A stretch of 57,482 nt of DNA from Fidelibacterota bacterium (GTDB lineage Bacteria > Pseudomonadota > Alphaproteobacteria > Rhodospirillales > Rhodospirillaceae). Below, piece after piece: positions 19,546 to 28,654 of this stretch. Below the pieces are notes generated by a model. It did no database searches and had not been told where the DNA came from. It saw nothing but the letters and a program-made list of their open reading frames with translations. The first letter of the stretch is position 1. Each line of letters begins with the position of its first letter. Both the position numbers and the translations under genes were made by a program. The stretch spans positions 1 to 57,482 of the forward strand of contig CANJRA010000016.1 of NCBI GenBank assembly GCA_947476625.1. Direction: 5' to 3'.

Positions 19546-19929
19546 TCACAACGGCGTGGGCGGACCTTCCAGAAAGCGCGAAACCGTTTGCAGAAAACTC
19601 GCCACCGAAATCGGCTTTGCGATATAGCCGTCGCAACCGCCGCTGCGGATTTTCTGTTCGTCGCCCTTCATGGCGAAGGCCGTGACAGCGACGACGGGAA
19701 TACTGCAAAGATCGTCGTCGGCTTTAAGCATTTTTATGATTTCGAGGCCCGATATTTCGGGCAACTGAATATCCATCAGAATCAAATCTGGACGGTTCTT
19801 GCGCGTCATTTTAATAACGACACGCCCATCTTTGGCCTGCAAGGTATTGTAGCCGTGCGCTTGTAGAAGATCGTTGAACAACTTCATGTTCAACTCGTTG
19901 TCTTCTACGATCAAGATGGTCTTCGGCAT
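19546..19929 (-). CDS. divK: Single-domain response regulator DivK
   Basis: This 127-residue receiver domain without an output domain closely matches Div[12 protein letters not shown] near the start, phospho-acceptor Asp53 in [11 protein letters not shown], Thr83 in [10 protein letters not shown] and Lys105 in AKPISV. In Caulobacter and relatives DivK is phosphorylated by PleC/DivJ-type kinases and controls CtrA through DivL-CckA, setting cell polarity and the cell cycle. The usual partner gene pleD is not next to it here; rpmG is convergent, with the shared terminator in between. It is transcribed from the 19930-20142 gap. Confidence 0.94.
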   Translation of the reverse strand: MPKTILIVEDNELNMKLFNDLLQAHGYNTLQAKDGRVVIKMTRKNRPDLILMDIQLPEISGLEIIKMLKADDDLCSIPVVAVTAFAMKGDEQKIRSGGCDGYIAKPISVASFLQTVSRFLEGPPTPL

Positions 19930-20142
19930 TCAGACTTTCTCACTCACCATGACCGCACGAACGATGCTGCCGTGCGGGTGGCGGGCTGTTTCGAGTCAAA
20001 TTAATATAGATGTGCGCAAGATACGCCACAAGTAATCCTTAAAGGCACATTCCATCACCGTTGTTATGCGGCGGAAATTACTAAGTTTTTGCCCGCGCAT
20101 AAGACCATTGTCACCATATGCCATTAGCCATCCCAGCCGCCC

Positions 20143-20177
20143 ATAATAAAACCGCCCCGCTCATATGAACGGGGCGG
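20143..20177 (-). terminator. Rho-independent terminator after rpoH
   Basis: On the minus strand CCGCCCCG-TTCATATGAG-CGGGGCGG is followed by TTTTATTAT, 25 bases past the rpoH stop. The gap between it and divK (19930-20142) is otherwise AT-richer and holds the divK promoter region; nothing else is recognised there. Confidence 0.85.
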
Positions 20178-20201
20178 CGTTGAGCAGATGTTAGGCCCGC
20201 T

Positions 20202-21116
20202 TTAGGTCAGAGCCAGTCGCGGCAATGCCTTAGACGCAGCGGCTTCGAGCGCTTTAGCGGCCGAAATAACCGACTTTTGCAACTTGGCAAAAGCGCGGTT
20301 TTCGATCTGGCGCACACGTTCGCGGCTGATGCCGTATTCGACACCAATTTCTTCGAGCGTGCGCGGGTTATCCACCAGGCGGCGTTCCTCGATGATCCGG
20401 CGCTCGCGGTCGCTGAGCGTCGTCAGCGCCTGACGCAACAAGCTGGCGCCCAACACGCGTTCTTGCTTGTCACCCAGCGCGGATTCCTGGCTGGGCTTGT
20501 CGTCGACAAGAAGATCCTGACGTTCAGTATCGCCGTCTTCGGCCACCGTCTGGTTGAGCGACGAGTCCGCGCGCGACAAGCGCCGGTTCATGTCGATTAC
20601 TTCCTTCGTGGTGACGTCGAGACGTTTCGCGATTGTCGCCGCGGCATCAAGCGGAATATCGCCTTCTTCATAAAGGCCCAATTTGGCCTTTATCTTACGC
20701 AGATTGAAAAACAGTTTTTTCTGCGCCGCTACAGTGCCGACTTTCACGAGCGACCACGAATTCAAAACGTATTCGTTGATCGCCGCTTTGATCCACCACA
20801 TGGCGTAGGTCGCCAAACGGAAACCGCGATCCGGTTCAAACTTCTTCACCGCGCGCATCAGCCCGACGTTGCCTTCGGAAATGAGATCCGACACCGGCAA
20901 TCCATAGAAGCGATAGCCCATGGCGATTTTGGCCACGAGACGCAAGTGACTGGTGACAAGCTTGTGCGCGGCTTCCGTATCGCCGTGATCGGCGAAACGG
21001 TGGGCGAGCATGTATTCTTCTTCAGGCTCCAGCAGCGGGAATTTTTTGATTTCTGCCATATACGCGGAAAGACCGCTTTCGGCTGCGAGCACGGGAACAC
21101 GAGATGATGACGCCAT
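20202..21116 (-). CDS. rpoH: RNA polymerase heat-shock sigma factor (sigma32)
   Basis: This 304-residue sigma factor has the group 3 architecture without region 1.1: region 2 includes LISEGNVGLMRAVKKFEP and the -10 recognising LATYAMWWIKAAI, and region 4.2 ends with the helix-turn-helix ISRERVRQIENRA. The RpoH box QKKLFFNLRK (132-141) separates it from RpoD and other sigmas. It directs transcription of chaperone and protease genes after heat shock. A good ribosome-binding site (AAGGAG) precedes the ATG at 21116. Confidence 0.95.
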   Translation of the reverse strand: MASSSRVPVLAAESGLSAYMAEIKKFPLLEPEEEYMLAHRFADHGDTEAAHKLVTSHLRLVAKIAMGYRFYGLPVSDLISEGNVGLMRAVKKFEPDRGFRLATYAMWWIKAAINEYVLNSWSLVKVGTVAAQKKLFFNLRKIKAKLGLYEEGDIPLDAAATIAKRLDVTTKEVIDMNRRLSRADSSLNQTVAEDGDTERQDLLVDDKPSQESALGDKQERVLGASLLRQALTTLSDRERRIIEERRLVDNPRTLEEIGVEYGISRERVRQIENRAFAKLQKSVISAAKALEAAASKALPRLALT

Positions 21117-21534
21117 AACAACTCTCCTTCGGGCCTAAGCCCCCAACATCGCCTTCGCAGAAGCGACAGGCATATAACGCACCGATCAGCCGCATAGGTC
21201 CTGACACACGTCCTGGCCTGTGAAACGCGCGGAATGCTGCTGTTGGTTGGAGATGCTAAAGCGCTGTGTGCGCATTGGGTCATATCCTACTTAAGCAACA
21301 TGACACGTCGGTGGCCCACCACATGGTCGGACCGTTTTTACCGAGAAACCCCTCATGGGCATTTCCCGATGCGTGAATATTAGCCCAAAAACCAACGCAG
21401 CGTAAAGCGGAACCGGCACCCCTGCCTTGCAGAATTGCATAAAACATTTCAAATACTTAATGAACGGCTCTCGGGCGGCAGGAAGAGCCATTCTACAAAC
21501 GCCCGTCAGAGGGGAATTTTATGCCATGCGTTAA
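21117..21534. other. Intergenic region upstream of rpoH
   Basis: About 420 bases without a convincing gene lie between rpoH and the terminator of the next gene. They presumably hold the rpoH promoter and mRNA leader (minus strand); a TTATAT element at about 21172-21177 could be a -10 box but no good -35 is seen. A 66-codon minus-strand frame at 21291-21491 has no ribosome-binding site and is not called. Confidence 0.5.
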
Positions 21535-21575
21535 ATAAAAAAGCGGCGGACGCAGGTTTGCTGCATCCGCCGCTT
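21531..21575 (-). terminator. Rho-independent terminator after the cytochrome c/propeller gene
   Basis: On the minus strand AAGCGGCGGATGCAG pairs with CTGCGTCCGCCGCTT, followed by TTTTTATTTAA. It begins 25 bases after the gene's stop codon. Confidence 0.9.
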
Positions 21576-21599
21576 AAAAGAATCCACGCTCAGCGTGAT

Positions 21600-23762
21600 T
21601 TATTTAGCTAATGGGTCGGGGCGAAACTGCACCTTTACGACTTTACTGGTATCGCCTTCACCATCTTCCTGGTGGCCGATCGTGACGGTGCCGAATTCCG
21701 TCCAGAGCCCGCGACCTTTCCAACCCGTCTTAGGATCATCGATGCGCACATCCATGCCGCGCGCGTACATGCCAAGCGGATAGGGCACACGGATCGTCAT
21801 GAACTTATCAGCGCCCGGCGGCAATGCCGCCAGCGAGTCAGAGTAGTCGGCCGGAACCAGCACCGTATCTTTGCCCAGTCCGGTCACATTGTGATGATCG
21901 ATAAAGACATTGTACGCATGATCCGCGACGGTTTTTCCATCGGACATTTTCGGGCCGGGCATGTCGTAGAATTTCCAGCCTTCTTTGCAATGCTGGCCCG
22001 TCGCCGTCGGACCGTTCAGGACTTTGCATTTGCGCCGATCGAATGCGCCGATCTGGCCGCTCGCGAAAGCTACCCAAACGACGCCGTTTGAATCAATGTC
22101 ACCCGCACGTGAAACATAAGCCGGATAGGTGCCGTCGGCTTGCTGGGGCGTCTCATAGAATTCTGTGCGGCATGTTTCCGGCAGGTTCGCGCCCTTGACC
22201 AGACGGAAGAGACCACCCGGATAGTAAGGAAGGTACTTAAAGAACCACACGCTATCGTCGGCAGGGCTAACGTTCATACCGTAGGTGTAGCCGTTTATTT
22301 TTGTGTCCTTCGTTGGATCCGGCGCTTTCCAATCGGCGGGCACCGGCCCCATCAGGGGCGGCGCGGGATTCCAATTCTTGCTGTTCAGCTCCATCTTCCC
22401 GTCACCGTTGGTGTCGAGCACCATGGGACACCAACCTTGCGCTTTGTTGATGTCTTTTGTCGCTTCATAGACCTTGGTATCGATCCAACCCATGACATCT
22501 ATTTCGCCGCTGAAGTAGGCGGTGTTGTTGGCATCAAACCCGAGCGCGACGTGGTGAGAGCCGAAGCAGACAGCCTCGCCTTTAATCTTGTCGGTCTTGG
22601 TATCCACAATATGCACGATACGACCGCCCGGCATCGGGTAGACCGCTGCGAATTTATTTGTCGGGTCCGAGCATATGCCTTTCGGCGCGTCGGCGATCGG
22701 CGCCTGTAAATTCGCAACCCAAATGTTGCCCTTCTGGTCGCGTACCATGTGGTGCGGATTGGTGCTCGCATCATGCGGCGAGGACGGAAAAGTTCCTGGG
22801 AAGGGAATTGTCTTATTTTCGCCGGTGTTCGGATCCAATTTAATCAACTGACCGGTCCATTGCGTCATGCCGTAGATAGGACCGTTGGCGTTCTCTGTCG
22901 GATTACGGCGATCGGTTGAAACGACGTCGTGAGCAAACGTCGCATTCCCCCAGTCCCGAATCGTAAAGACGGCATTGCGCTCTTGGCCCGTGGGGCGCGG
23001 CGGCGCTTGCGGCGGCATAGCGCCTTTGCGGATCTTATCGGTCCAATCCGAGAACATCTTCAAACCCGGCGCGCCGAGACGCGACATACTGTTAATCATG
23101 ACGCCGGCATTTTCTTTGCCGTGATCGCCGTATGTTATGTCGCCGGGCTCACGGGCTATCTTGATGCGCTCGCTCCACGCCGCAACGCTGTTGCCTGTAT
23201 CAGGCAGCGTTCTGGTCGCAAGGTCGCCGATTTGATGACAGTGGCGGCATCCTTCCTGCAACTGCGCCATCCACTGCTGCTGATTCTTCCATTTCCGCGG
23301 CATGCCGTTGCCGTCCGGACCGGTACCCGGGAACATGCTCGGCTTGGGAATGTCCAGCATCGCGTACCAATAGTTGGCCGGATAATATTGCGCCGCCGCC
23401 ATCGCGTTTGGCGCGGCCGTCGCCTTGAGATTCAGAATAGTCCCCGGCTTCGCGGCAACGGCCTTCGAATCAACCAGGCCATACCCTCTGACGAAAATCG
23501 TGTAATTCGCGGCCGGAAGGTCCGGAATGACATATCGGCCCTGATCATCGGTCGCGACGACTTTGATGAATCTTGTTTTCAGATCCTTCGTTTCAGCGAT
23601 CACCCACACGCCGGCTTCAGGCCCCTTTGCACCGGTGACCTGACCGCCAATATCGTCGCTATCAATCTGAACACTGCTCTCCGCCGCGAGCGCCGCATTG
23701 AGCATGCTCGCCGACAAACACGTTGTGGCAGCTAAAAGAAAATTCCGAACTTGGTCGCGCAT
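21600..23762 (-). CDS. Exported cytochrome c-type protein with carboxypeptidase-like and beta-propeller regions
   Basis: This protein has 720 residues if started at the ATG at 23762, chosen because it opens a clear signal peptide (MRDQVRNFLLAATTC..ALA, about 1-27) and has GGGAAGAG upstream; the open frame runs 26 codons further back. Residues 38-115 resemble a carboxypeptidase regulatory-like (Ig-type) domain (GRYVIPDLPAANYTIFVRG). A haem c site CRHCH is at 172-176. The rest, from about 290, has repeating NIWVANL/VVWVAFASGQIGAFD units like the virginiamycin B lyase-type six-blade propeller. It should be periplasmic and may pass electrons from, or sense, a small substrate; the function is unknown. 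It stands alone with its own terminator. Confidence 0.85.
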   Translation of the reverse strand: MRDQVRNFLLAATTCLSASMLNAALAAESSVQIDSDDIGGQVTGAKGPEAGVWVIAETKDLKTRFIKVVATDDQGRYVIPDLPAANYTIFVRGYGLVDSKAVAAKPGTILNLKATAAPNAMAAAQYYPANYWYAMLDIPKPSMFPGTGPDGNGMPRKWKNQQQWMAQLQEGCRHCHQIGDLATRTLPDTGNSVAAWSERIKIAREPGDITYGDHGKENAGVMINSMSRLGAPGLKMFSDWTDKIRKGAMPPQAPPRPTGQERNAVFTIRDWGNATFAHDVVSTDRRNPTENANGPIYGMTQWTGQLIKLDPNTGENKTIPFPGTFPSSPHDASTNPHHMVRDQKGNIWVANLQAPIADAPKGICSDPTNKFAAVYPMPGGRIVHIVDTKTDKIKGEAVCFGSHHVALGFDANNTAYFSGEIDVMGWIDTKVYEATKDINKAQGWCPMVLDTNGDGKMELNSKNWNPAPPLMGPVPADWKAPDPTKDTKINGYTYGMNVSPADDSVWFFKYLPYYPGGLFRLVKGANLPETCRTEFYETPQQADGTYPAYVSRAGDIDSNGVVWVAFASGQIGAFDRRKCKVLNGPTATGQHCKEGWKFYDMPGPKMSDGKTVADHAYNVFIDHHNVTGLGKDTVLVPADYSDSLAALPPGADKFMTIRVPYPLGMYARGMDVRIDDPKTGWKGRGLWTEFGTVTIGHQEDGEGDTSKVVKVQFRPDPLAK

Positions 23763-24198
23763 ATATCTCTTCCCAGGAGCGCCAAAAGGAGGTGCTCCCT
23801 CATATTGGTCCGCAGCACATACTATAATAGTCGGCGGCACACATTAACTTATATGATGATAAATACATGAGGATTGCTGCAACGCGTGTTGCGTTTCGTT
23901 ACATACGCGGCGTTATACGCACGCTGTGATACACGCCGTTACACACGCATCGCGTCGCGTCTTAAAACCCACCCATGCGGATTCCAGATCATTTCAGACT
24001 CTGGCGAACATCACCGGCTCCACCGAGTTGAACACGTGAATGGGTGACGACCATTTGTTCAATCTGTATTGCCGCGCAACATCTTTAAATTAACAATTAA
24101 ATCAATGGATTAGATGTCAGGATTGTGGCAAACACCGCCATACGGCTGCCACAGGTCGGCGCCATCCTCATGCTCAAGAATTTTTGGAGGACATGTTT
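23763..24198. other. Intergenic region between divergent exported-protein genes
   Basis: This 436-base gap holds the promoters of two divergent genes. The stretch next to the left gene is AT-rich. At 23900-23952 there are four imperfect copies of a roughly 13-base unit of the type TAC-ACACGC-CGT. The right half is AT-rich again and ends in a strong GGAGG before the exported protein gene. No ORF or RNA gene is recognised. Confidence 0.45.
23900..23952. repeat. Imperfect 13-base tandem repeat
   Basis: Four adjoining units, 14, 13, 13 and 13 bases long, share a T-A-[CT]-A-x-ACGC core, for example TACATACGCGGCGT, TGATACACGCCGT and TACACACGCATCG. The array sits between two divergent genes for exported proteins and could be a cooperative binding site, or simply low-complexity sequence. 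Confidence 0.4.
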
Positions 24199-24870
24199 AT
24201 GTTGAACGTTCGCACATCACTGAAATCCACCATCGCCGCCGCGTTCGCTGCGCTGATGATAGCAGGCACGATGACGCCGAGCGTTGCATCCGCGCAAGAC
24301 CGCGGCAGGAACGAACGTGATCGCGGCGATCGAGACCGCGGTGGAGACCGCGATCGCGGCCGCCACGACGGCAACCACGACCGCCGTCCGTCCTGGGGCG
24401 GCGACCGTCACTGGGGCGGCCCGCCGCGTTACGTCGTCGTGAATCCGCGACCGCGCTACTATCGCCCCTACTATGTGCCGCGCCAGCGTTACTACAACAG
24501 CGTGCGGGTTTACCGCCCATATGGACCGGTATATCCCGGCTTTGGCTTCTATTATCGCGACAACGATGCCGCGCGCTTCCTGGGTTTAACTGCGCTCATC
24601 ATTGTCGCCTTCAATCAGTTTAACGAAGCGCAGCAACGCGCGCACGAAGAAGCGATGATCCAAGCAACGAATGCGCAGATCGGCGAAGAGATAATTTGGG
24701 ATGAAGGCGGGCGCCGCGGCAGCGTGACTCCCACCCGCGAAGGCACCACCGACGACGGTCGTCAATGCCGCGAGTTCCAGCAGAACGTGACCATCGGCGG
24801 CAAGGAAACCGAAGCTTACGGCACAGCGTGCATGCAACGTGACGGAAGCTGGCAAGTCGTCGACAACTAA
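24199..24870 (+). CDS. Exported protein with RT0821/Lpp0805-like C-terminal domain
   Basis: The product has 223 residues. The ATG at 24199 is preferred to the one at 24193 because GGAGG lies eight bases upstream. A signal peptide (about 1-33, ending SVASA) is followed by a low-complexity Arg/Asp/Gly stretch with RDRG-type repeats (34-62) and a Tyr/Pro/Arg-rich segment (PRPRYYRPYYVPRQRYY). A possible membrane-associated helix (FLGLTALIIVAF) lies near 135-147. The C-terminal ~50 residues (DGRQCREFQQ...YGTACMQRDGSWQVV) match the surface-antigen-like RT0821/Lpp0805 tail, with two cysteines. Such proteins are thought to be envelope proteins of unknown role. Confidence 0.8.
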   Translation: MLNVRTSLKSTIAAAFAALMIAGTMTPSVASAQDRGRNERDRGDRDRGGDRDRGRHDGNHDRRPSWGGDRHWGGPPRYVVVNPRPRYYRPYYVPRQRYYNSVRVYRPYGPVYPGFGFYYRDNDAARFLGLTALIIVAFNQFNEAQQRAHEEAMIQATNAQIGEEIIWDEGGRRGSVTPTREGTTDDGRQCREFQQNVTIGGKETEAYGTACMQRDGSWQVVDN

Positions 24871-24891
24871 ATTTGAACTAGCCGTTAGGCT

Positions 24892-26562
24892 TTACCAACC
24901 TTCAGGCGCCGGATTTTCATCCGGGTCCTGAATCATTGGTGCAGACCCCGGCACGATATCAAGCGCCAGCGCCTCGGCCACGCGTATGCCGTCGACAGCC
25001 GCCGACAGAATGCCGCCGGCATAACCCGCACCTTCTCCCGCCGGATAAAGTCCGCGCGTATTCACACTCTGCAAATCGTCGCCGCGTTTGATACGGATCG
25101 GCGCCGATGTGCGGGTTTCGACGCCCGTGATAATCGCGTCGTCCATGGCATAGCCTTTGATCTGGCGCGCAAAGGCCGGCAATGCCTCGCGGATGGCCGC
25201 GATAGCGTAATCCGGCAAGCACGACGACAAATCGGTCAGGTGAACGCCCGGCTTATAAGATGGCAATACATCGCCAAAATCGGTCGAAGGACGGCCCGCG
25301 AGGAAATCGCCGACGCGCTGGCCCGGCGCTTCATAGGTGCCGCCGCCGGCCGCAAAGGCCGCAGACTCCCAGCGGCGCTGAAAATCGATACCGGCTAACG
25401 GATGCCCCGGATAATCCACCTCCGGTGTGATGCCGACGACAAGGCCGCTATTGGCATTACGTTCGGCGCGCGAATATTGGCTCATGCCGTTCGTGACCAC
25501 GCGCCCCGGTTCGGACGCAGCCGCCACCACTTGCCCCCCCGGACACATGCAGAAGCTATAAACTGCGCGGCCGTTGGCGCAGTGATGCACGAGTTTGTAG
25601 TCGGCAGCCCCGAGAATAGGGTGACCGGCGTATTTACCAAAACGCGCTTTATCGATCATGGCCTGCGGATGCTCGATGCGCACACCGATGGAAAAGGGCT
25701 TCGCTTCGACATACACGCCGCGGTCATAGAGCATCTGAAACGTATCGCGCGCGCTATGGCCAATGGCCAGCACGACATGATCAGTTTCGATACGCTCGCC
25801 ATTCGCCAGCACAACGCCGCGCACATGACGTTCGCCGTTTTCGCCAACGTCAACCTCGATGTCCTCGACCCGGCTTTCAAACCTGAACTCCGCGCCGCGT
25901 TCCACCATGGTCGCGCGCATGTTCTCGACCATCGACACCAACCGGAATGTGCCGATATGCGGTTTGCTGACATAAAGTATTTCATCGGGCGCGCCGGCCT
26001 TCACAAACTCCGTCAGCACCTTTCGTCCGCGATACGCCGGATCTTTGATCTGGCTGTGCAACTTGCCGTCCGAGAACGTGCCTGCCCCGCCCTCGCCGAA
26101 CTGCACATTGGATTCCGGGTTCAAAACACGCTTGCGCCATAAGGCAAACGTATCCTTTGTGCGTTCTCGCACAATTTTGCCGCGCTCGAGAATGATCGGA
26201 CAAAATCCCATTTCAGCCAGGATAAAGCCCGCGAATAATCCGCAAGGGCCGGTGCCGATCACAACGGGACGGAATTTAAGATCGCGCGGCGCTGCGGCGA
26301 CAAGCTTGTAAGACATGTCGGGCGTGATGTTGACGTGGCGGTCGTCACGCAAACGTTCCAGCACCGCCGGTTCGTTTTGAACATCGACGTCCACTGTATA
26401 GATCAAAAGAATCTGGCTGAGTTTGCGCGCGTCATAACCGCGGCGGAAGACCGTGAAACCCACAACATCCGCCGCGCCGATGTCGAGCTTTTTGAGGATC
26501 GCGCTTTTAAGGGCGGCCTCAGGATGGTCGAGCGGGAGCTTTATCTCGGTGAGTCGTATCAA
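24892..26562 (-). CDS. FAD-dependent oxidoreductase (COG2509-type)
   Basis: This 556-residue flavoprotein has an N-terminal region with little known function (1-95), then a Rossmann FAD site GTGPCGLFAGF at about 103-113 and a C-terminal GLYPAGEGAGYAGGILSA motif that closes the FAD domain. The pattern FGEGGAGTFSDGKL (about 155-168) is typical of the uncharacterised 'NAD(FAD)-utilizing dehydrogenase' family. It is a cytoplasmic enzyme whose substrate is unknown. It is transcribed alone, away from the small membrane-protein gene. Confidence 0.9.
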   Translation of the reverse strand: MIRLTEIKLPLDHPEAALKSAILKKLDIGAADVVGFTVFRRGYDARKLSQILLIYTVDVDVQNEPAVLERLRDDRHVNITPDMSYKLVAAAPRDLKFRPVVIGTGPCGLFAGFILAEMGFCPIILERGKIVRERTKDTFALWRKRVLNPESNVQFGEGGAGTFSDGKLHSQIKDPAYRGRKVLTEFVKAGAPDEILYVSKPHIGTFRLVSMVENMRATMVERGAEFRFESRVEDIEVDVGENGERHVRGVVLANGERIETDHVVLAIGHSARDTFQMLYDRGVYVEAKPFSIGVRIEHPQAMIDKARFGKYAGHPILGAADYKLVHHCANGRAVYSFCMCPGGQVVAAASEPGRVVTNGMSQYSRAERNANSGLVVGITPEVDYPGHPLAGIDFQRRWESAAFAAGGGTYEAPGQRVGDFLAGRPSTDFGDVLPSYKPGVHLTDLSSCLPDYAIAAIREALPAFARQIKGYAMDDAIITGVETRTSAPIRIKRGDDLQSVNTRGLYPAGEGAGYAGGILSAAVDGIRVAEALALDIVPGSAPMIQDPDENPAPEGW

Positions 26563-26726
26563 GTCGCAATCCAGAAAAAGTCAGCCAGCGCGCACCATAG
26601 GGCGGTTTTCACACCCCTTAAAGAGCGGTTTTGGCGAGTCTTCGGAGAACTTCCCGGTCTATTGGGCGTTCTACCTGCAAGCCGCGCCCGGTACCGGGTG
26701 GCTCCACTTACTTTAAGGAGGTTCTG

Positions 26727-26915
26727 ATGTCACTCGTTTCGATCGTTCTCACCCTGATTGTTGTCGGTGTGCTGCTATGGCTGATTAACAGCTATATTCC
26801 CATGGACAGCAAGATTAAGGGCATTCTCAATGGTGTTGTCGTGATCGTCGTCGTTTTGTGGCTGCTCCAGGCCTTCGGCGTCCTCGGCGCCCTTAACGGC
26901 ATCCACGTCAGCTAA
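26727..26915 (+). CDS. Small membrane protein, Thivi_2564 family
   Basis: This 62-residue protein has two hydrophobic helices, SIVLTLIVVGVLLWLI (about 4-19) and ILNGVVVIVVVLWLLQAFGV (about 33-52), separated by a short polar turn IPMDSKIK. The start is fixed by a near-perfect AAGGAGG seven bases upstream of ATG at 26727. It matches the Thivi_2564 family of tiny inner-membrane proteins with unknown function. A terminator follows directly. Confidence 0.85.
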   Translation: MSLVSIVLTLIVVGVLLWLINSYIPMDSKIKGILNGVVVIVVVLWLLQAFGVLGALNGIHVS

Positions 26916-26930
26916 TCATTCGTTTTGAGT

Positions 26931-26968
26931 AAGGCCGCCGCAAGCCTATGATTGGCTTCGGCGGCCTT
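26931..26968 (+). terminator. Rho-independent terminator after the small membrane-protein gene
   Basis: AAGGCCGCCGCAAGCC pairs with GGCTTCGGCGGCCTT around a seven-base loop; the following ATCTTTG is a weak U tract. It insulates the small gene from creA/greB. Confidence 0.75.
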
Positions 26969-26992
26969 ATCTTTGTCTAAGAGACGAAACCC

Positions 26993-27471
26993 GTGAAGCG
27001 ACTGCTTATTCTCACAGCACTTGTATGCGGCGGCATCACCTCGGTGCGCGCCGAGGAGGTCGGCTGCGTCTCGACCGTTTTCCGCTGGGTCAGCCCAACG
27101 ATAAAATCTGCGTTCAGTCCTTCAAGGACCCGGAAGTTGAAGGCGTGGTTTGCCACGTCAGCCGCGCCGAGACCGGCGGATTCAAAGGCGCAATCGGCGT
27201 CGCCGAGGACACCTCCGATGCCGCGATTGCCTGCCGTCAGGTGGGCCCCATCGTGATCAAAGACAAACTGAAAGACGGCGACACGGTCTTCAAGGAAAGC
27301 CGCTCACTGATCTTCAAGAAGCTGCAGGTCGTGCGCTTCCACGACAAATCCAACAACACCCTGGTCTATCTCAGCTACTCCGACCGGATCATCGAAGGCT
27401 CACCCAAGAACTCCATCTCGACGGTGCCGATCATGCCCTGGGGCACGAAGGACGCGATAACCCCGCCATGA
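26993..27471 (+). pseudogene. creA: CreA-family periplasmic protein, frameshifted
   Basis: CreA (Pfam CreA) is a small exported protein of unknown role, about 150 residues. A GTG at 26993 opens a signal peptide ([22 protein letters not shown]) and then reads GCVSTVFR, but the rest of the family sequence ([17 protein letters not shown] ... EDTSDAAI ... [12 protein letters not shown] ... [15 protein letters not shown]) is in another frame that is open up to the stop at 27471. The two join at about 27085 if one base is restored (CGC-CTG-GGT). All other family motifs are intact, so either a very recent single-base deletion or a sequencing/assembly error is likely. The stop overlaps greB (ATGA). 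Confidence 0.85.
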
Positions 27472-28019
27472 ACAAAGCCTTCACGAAGGAACGCGACGAC
27501 CAGGACGATGATCTCGAAGCAGCGGAAGACACCATTCCGGGCGGCAAGAATTATGTGACCCAGGAAGGCTATCGACGTATCGAGGAAGAATTGCATAACC
27601 TTCGGCGCGTTGAACGCCCGAATATCGTTGAGATTGTATCCTGGGCCGCCGGCAACGGCGATAGGTCGGAAAACGGCGACTACATTTATGGCAAAAAGCG
27701 CCTGCGCGAAATCGACCGACGCATCCGCTATCTCATTAAGCGCCACGAAAGCGCCGAGGTGGTCGACCCCACGCTGCAGAAAAACCACGACCAAGTATTC
27801 TTCGGCGCGACCGTCACTTACGCCGACCAAGACGATAACGAGCATACAGTAAAAATCGTCGGCATAGACGAAGCCGATCTCGATACCGGCAAGGTCAGCT
27901 GGATTTCACCGATCGCAAAGGCATTGTTGAAAGCCGGTGTTGGCGACACGGTAAAACTGCGCCCGCCGGGCGGCGATCAAAGCATCGATGTGATTGATAT
28001 CAAGTACGATAACAATTAG
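27468..28019 (+). CDS. greB: Transcription elongation factor GreB
   Basis: GreB (183 aa) binds RNA polymerase in the secondary channel and promotes transcript cleavage to rescue stalled complexes. The N-terminal coiled-coil has the acidic tip residues in [26 protein letters not shown]-type sequence at about 59-82, and the C-terminal FKBP-like domain includes [11 protein letters not shown] and [12 protein letters not shown]. The [10 protein letters not shown] segment fits GreB over GreA. The ATG at 27468 overlaps the creA stop, and its own stop shares bases with the convergent globin gene. Confidence 0.95.
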   Translation: MNKAFTKERDDQDDDLEAAEDTIPGGKNYVTQEGYRRIEEELHNLRRVERPNIVEIVSWAAGNGDRSENGDYIYGKKRLREIDRRIRYLIKRHESAEVVDPTLQKNHDQVFFGATVTYADQDDNEHTVKIVGIDEADLDTGKVSWISPIAKALLKAGVGDTVKLRPPGGDQSIDVIDIKYDNN

Positions 28020-28411
28020 CCCTGCGGCCTTGCACGTCTGTTGCGTTCGAATTCTAAACCGAATGCGAGACTCTGGCCGATGCGCTCGGCTCTTTCCTGA
28101 AGCACCGCGGCTTCAGCAGGCGCAAATATCTCTTCCGTAGTTTCACGCCACAGCACCAGCCAGCGCGCGAACATGGGCGGCGAAATGTCCGCCACATGTT
28201 TGGCGTGGGTCGCCATCGGATTACCGCTGTAATCGCCGGTACGCAGCATGACGCCTGACCAGAACGCACTTAATGTCTTCAAGTGCGCAGGCCAATCATC
28301 GATGGCGTTATTGAAGACCGGCCCGATGAAATCATCTTCCCGCACCTTGGCGTAAAAGGCGTTCACCAGCACAGCGAGGGCTGATTCCGTAATGTTCTGT
28401 CGTAAAACCAT
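28016..28411 (-). CDS. Group III truncated haemoglobin
   Basis: The 131-residue protein fits group III truncated globins: a short N-terminus, FYAKVREDDFIGPVF, then the distal-side FWSGVMLRTGDYSG and the proximal His in MATHAKHVADISPPMFARWL. Its role is probably in NO or O2 handling or redox sensing in the cytoplasm. Its stop codon lies within the greB stop (28016-28019), so the genes overlap by four bases at their 3' ends. Upstream region 28412-28654 is a short non-coding gap facing the next gene. Confidence 0.9.
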   Translation of the reverse strand: MVLRQNITESALAVLVNAFYAKVREDDFIGPVFNNAIDDWPAHLKTLSAFWSGVMLRTGDYSGNPMATHAKHVADISPPMFARWLVLWRETTEEIFAPAEAAVLQERAERIGQSLAFGLEFERNRRARPQG

Positions 28412-28654
28412 GGACTTACTTTAAGCGAGCTTTCAGGCCATGCAAGGCGGCCCGGCATACCGCCTCCAGGTTACAAAACGGCAATATTTTCACGTCTCGC
28501 ACAGGAAAAGCCCCAGCCTTCCGTCTTAAAGCCGTCAGCGCCTTGTGGTCATCGCGTGACATCTGCCCGTGCGAGCTTTCGACAGAACCGGGAGAATCCG
28601 GTTTATCTCAGGCACATGCGGTTGTTTTTAGTATGTCCCAACAGGAGATGACCC

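Noticed and set aside
21291-21491. A 66-codon minus-strand frame upstream of rpoH
   Set aside because: No ribosome-binding site and no family-like sequence; it is more likely part of the rpoH leader.
27150-28019. A long plus-strand frame that joins part of creA to greB as one 289-residue protein
   Set aside because: The family start of GreB is the ATG at 27468 in an ATGA overlap; the first 106 codons are another frame of creA.
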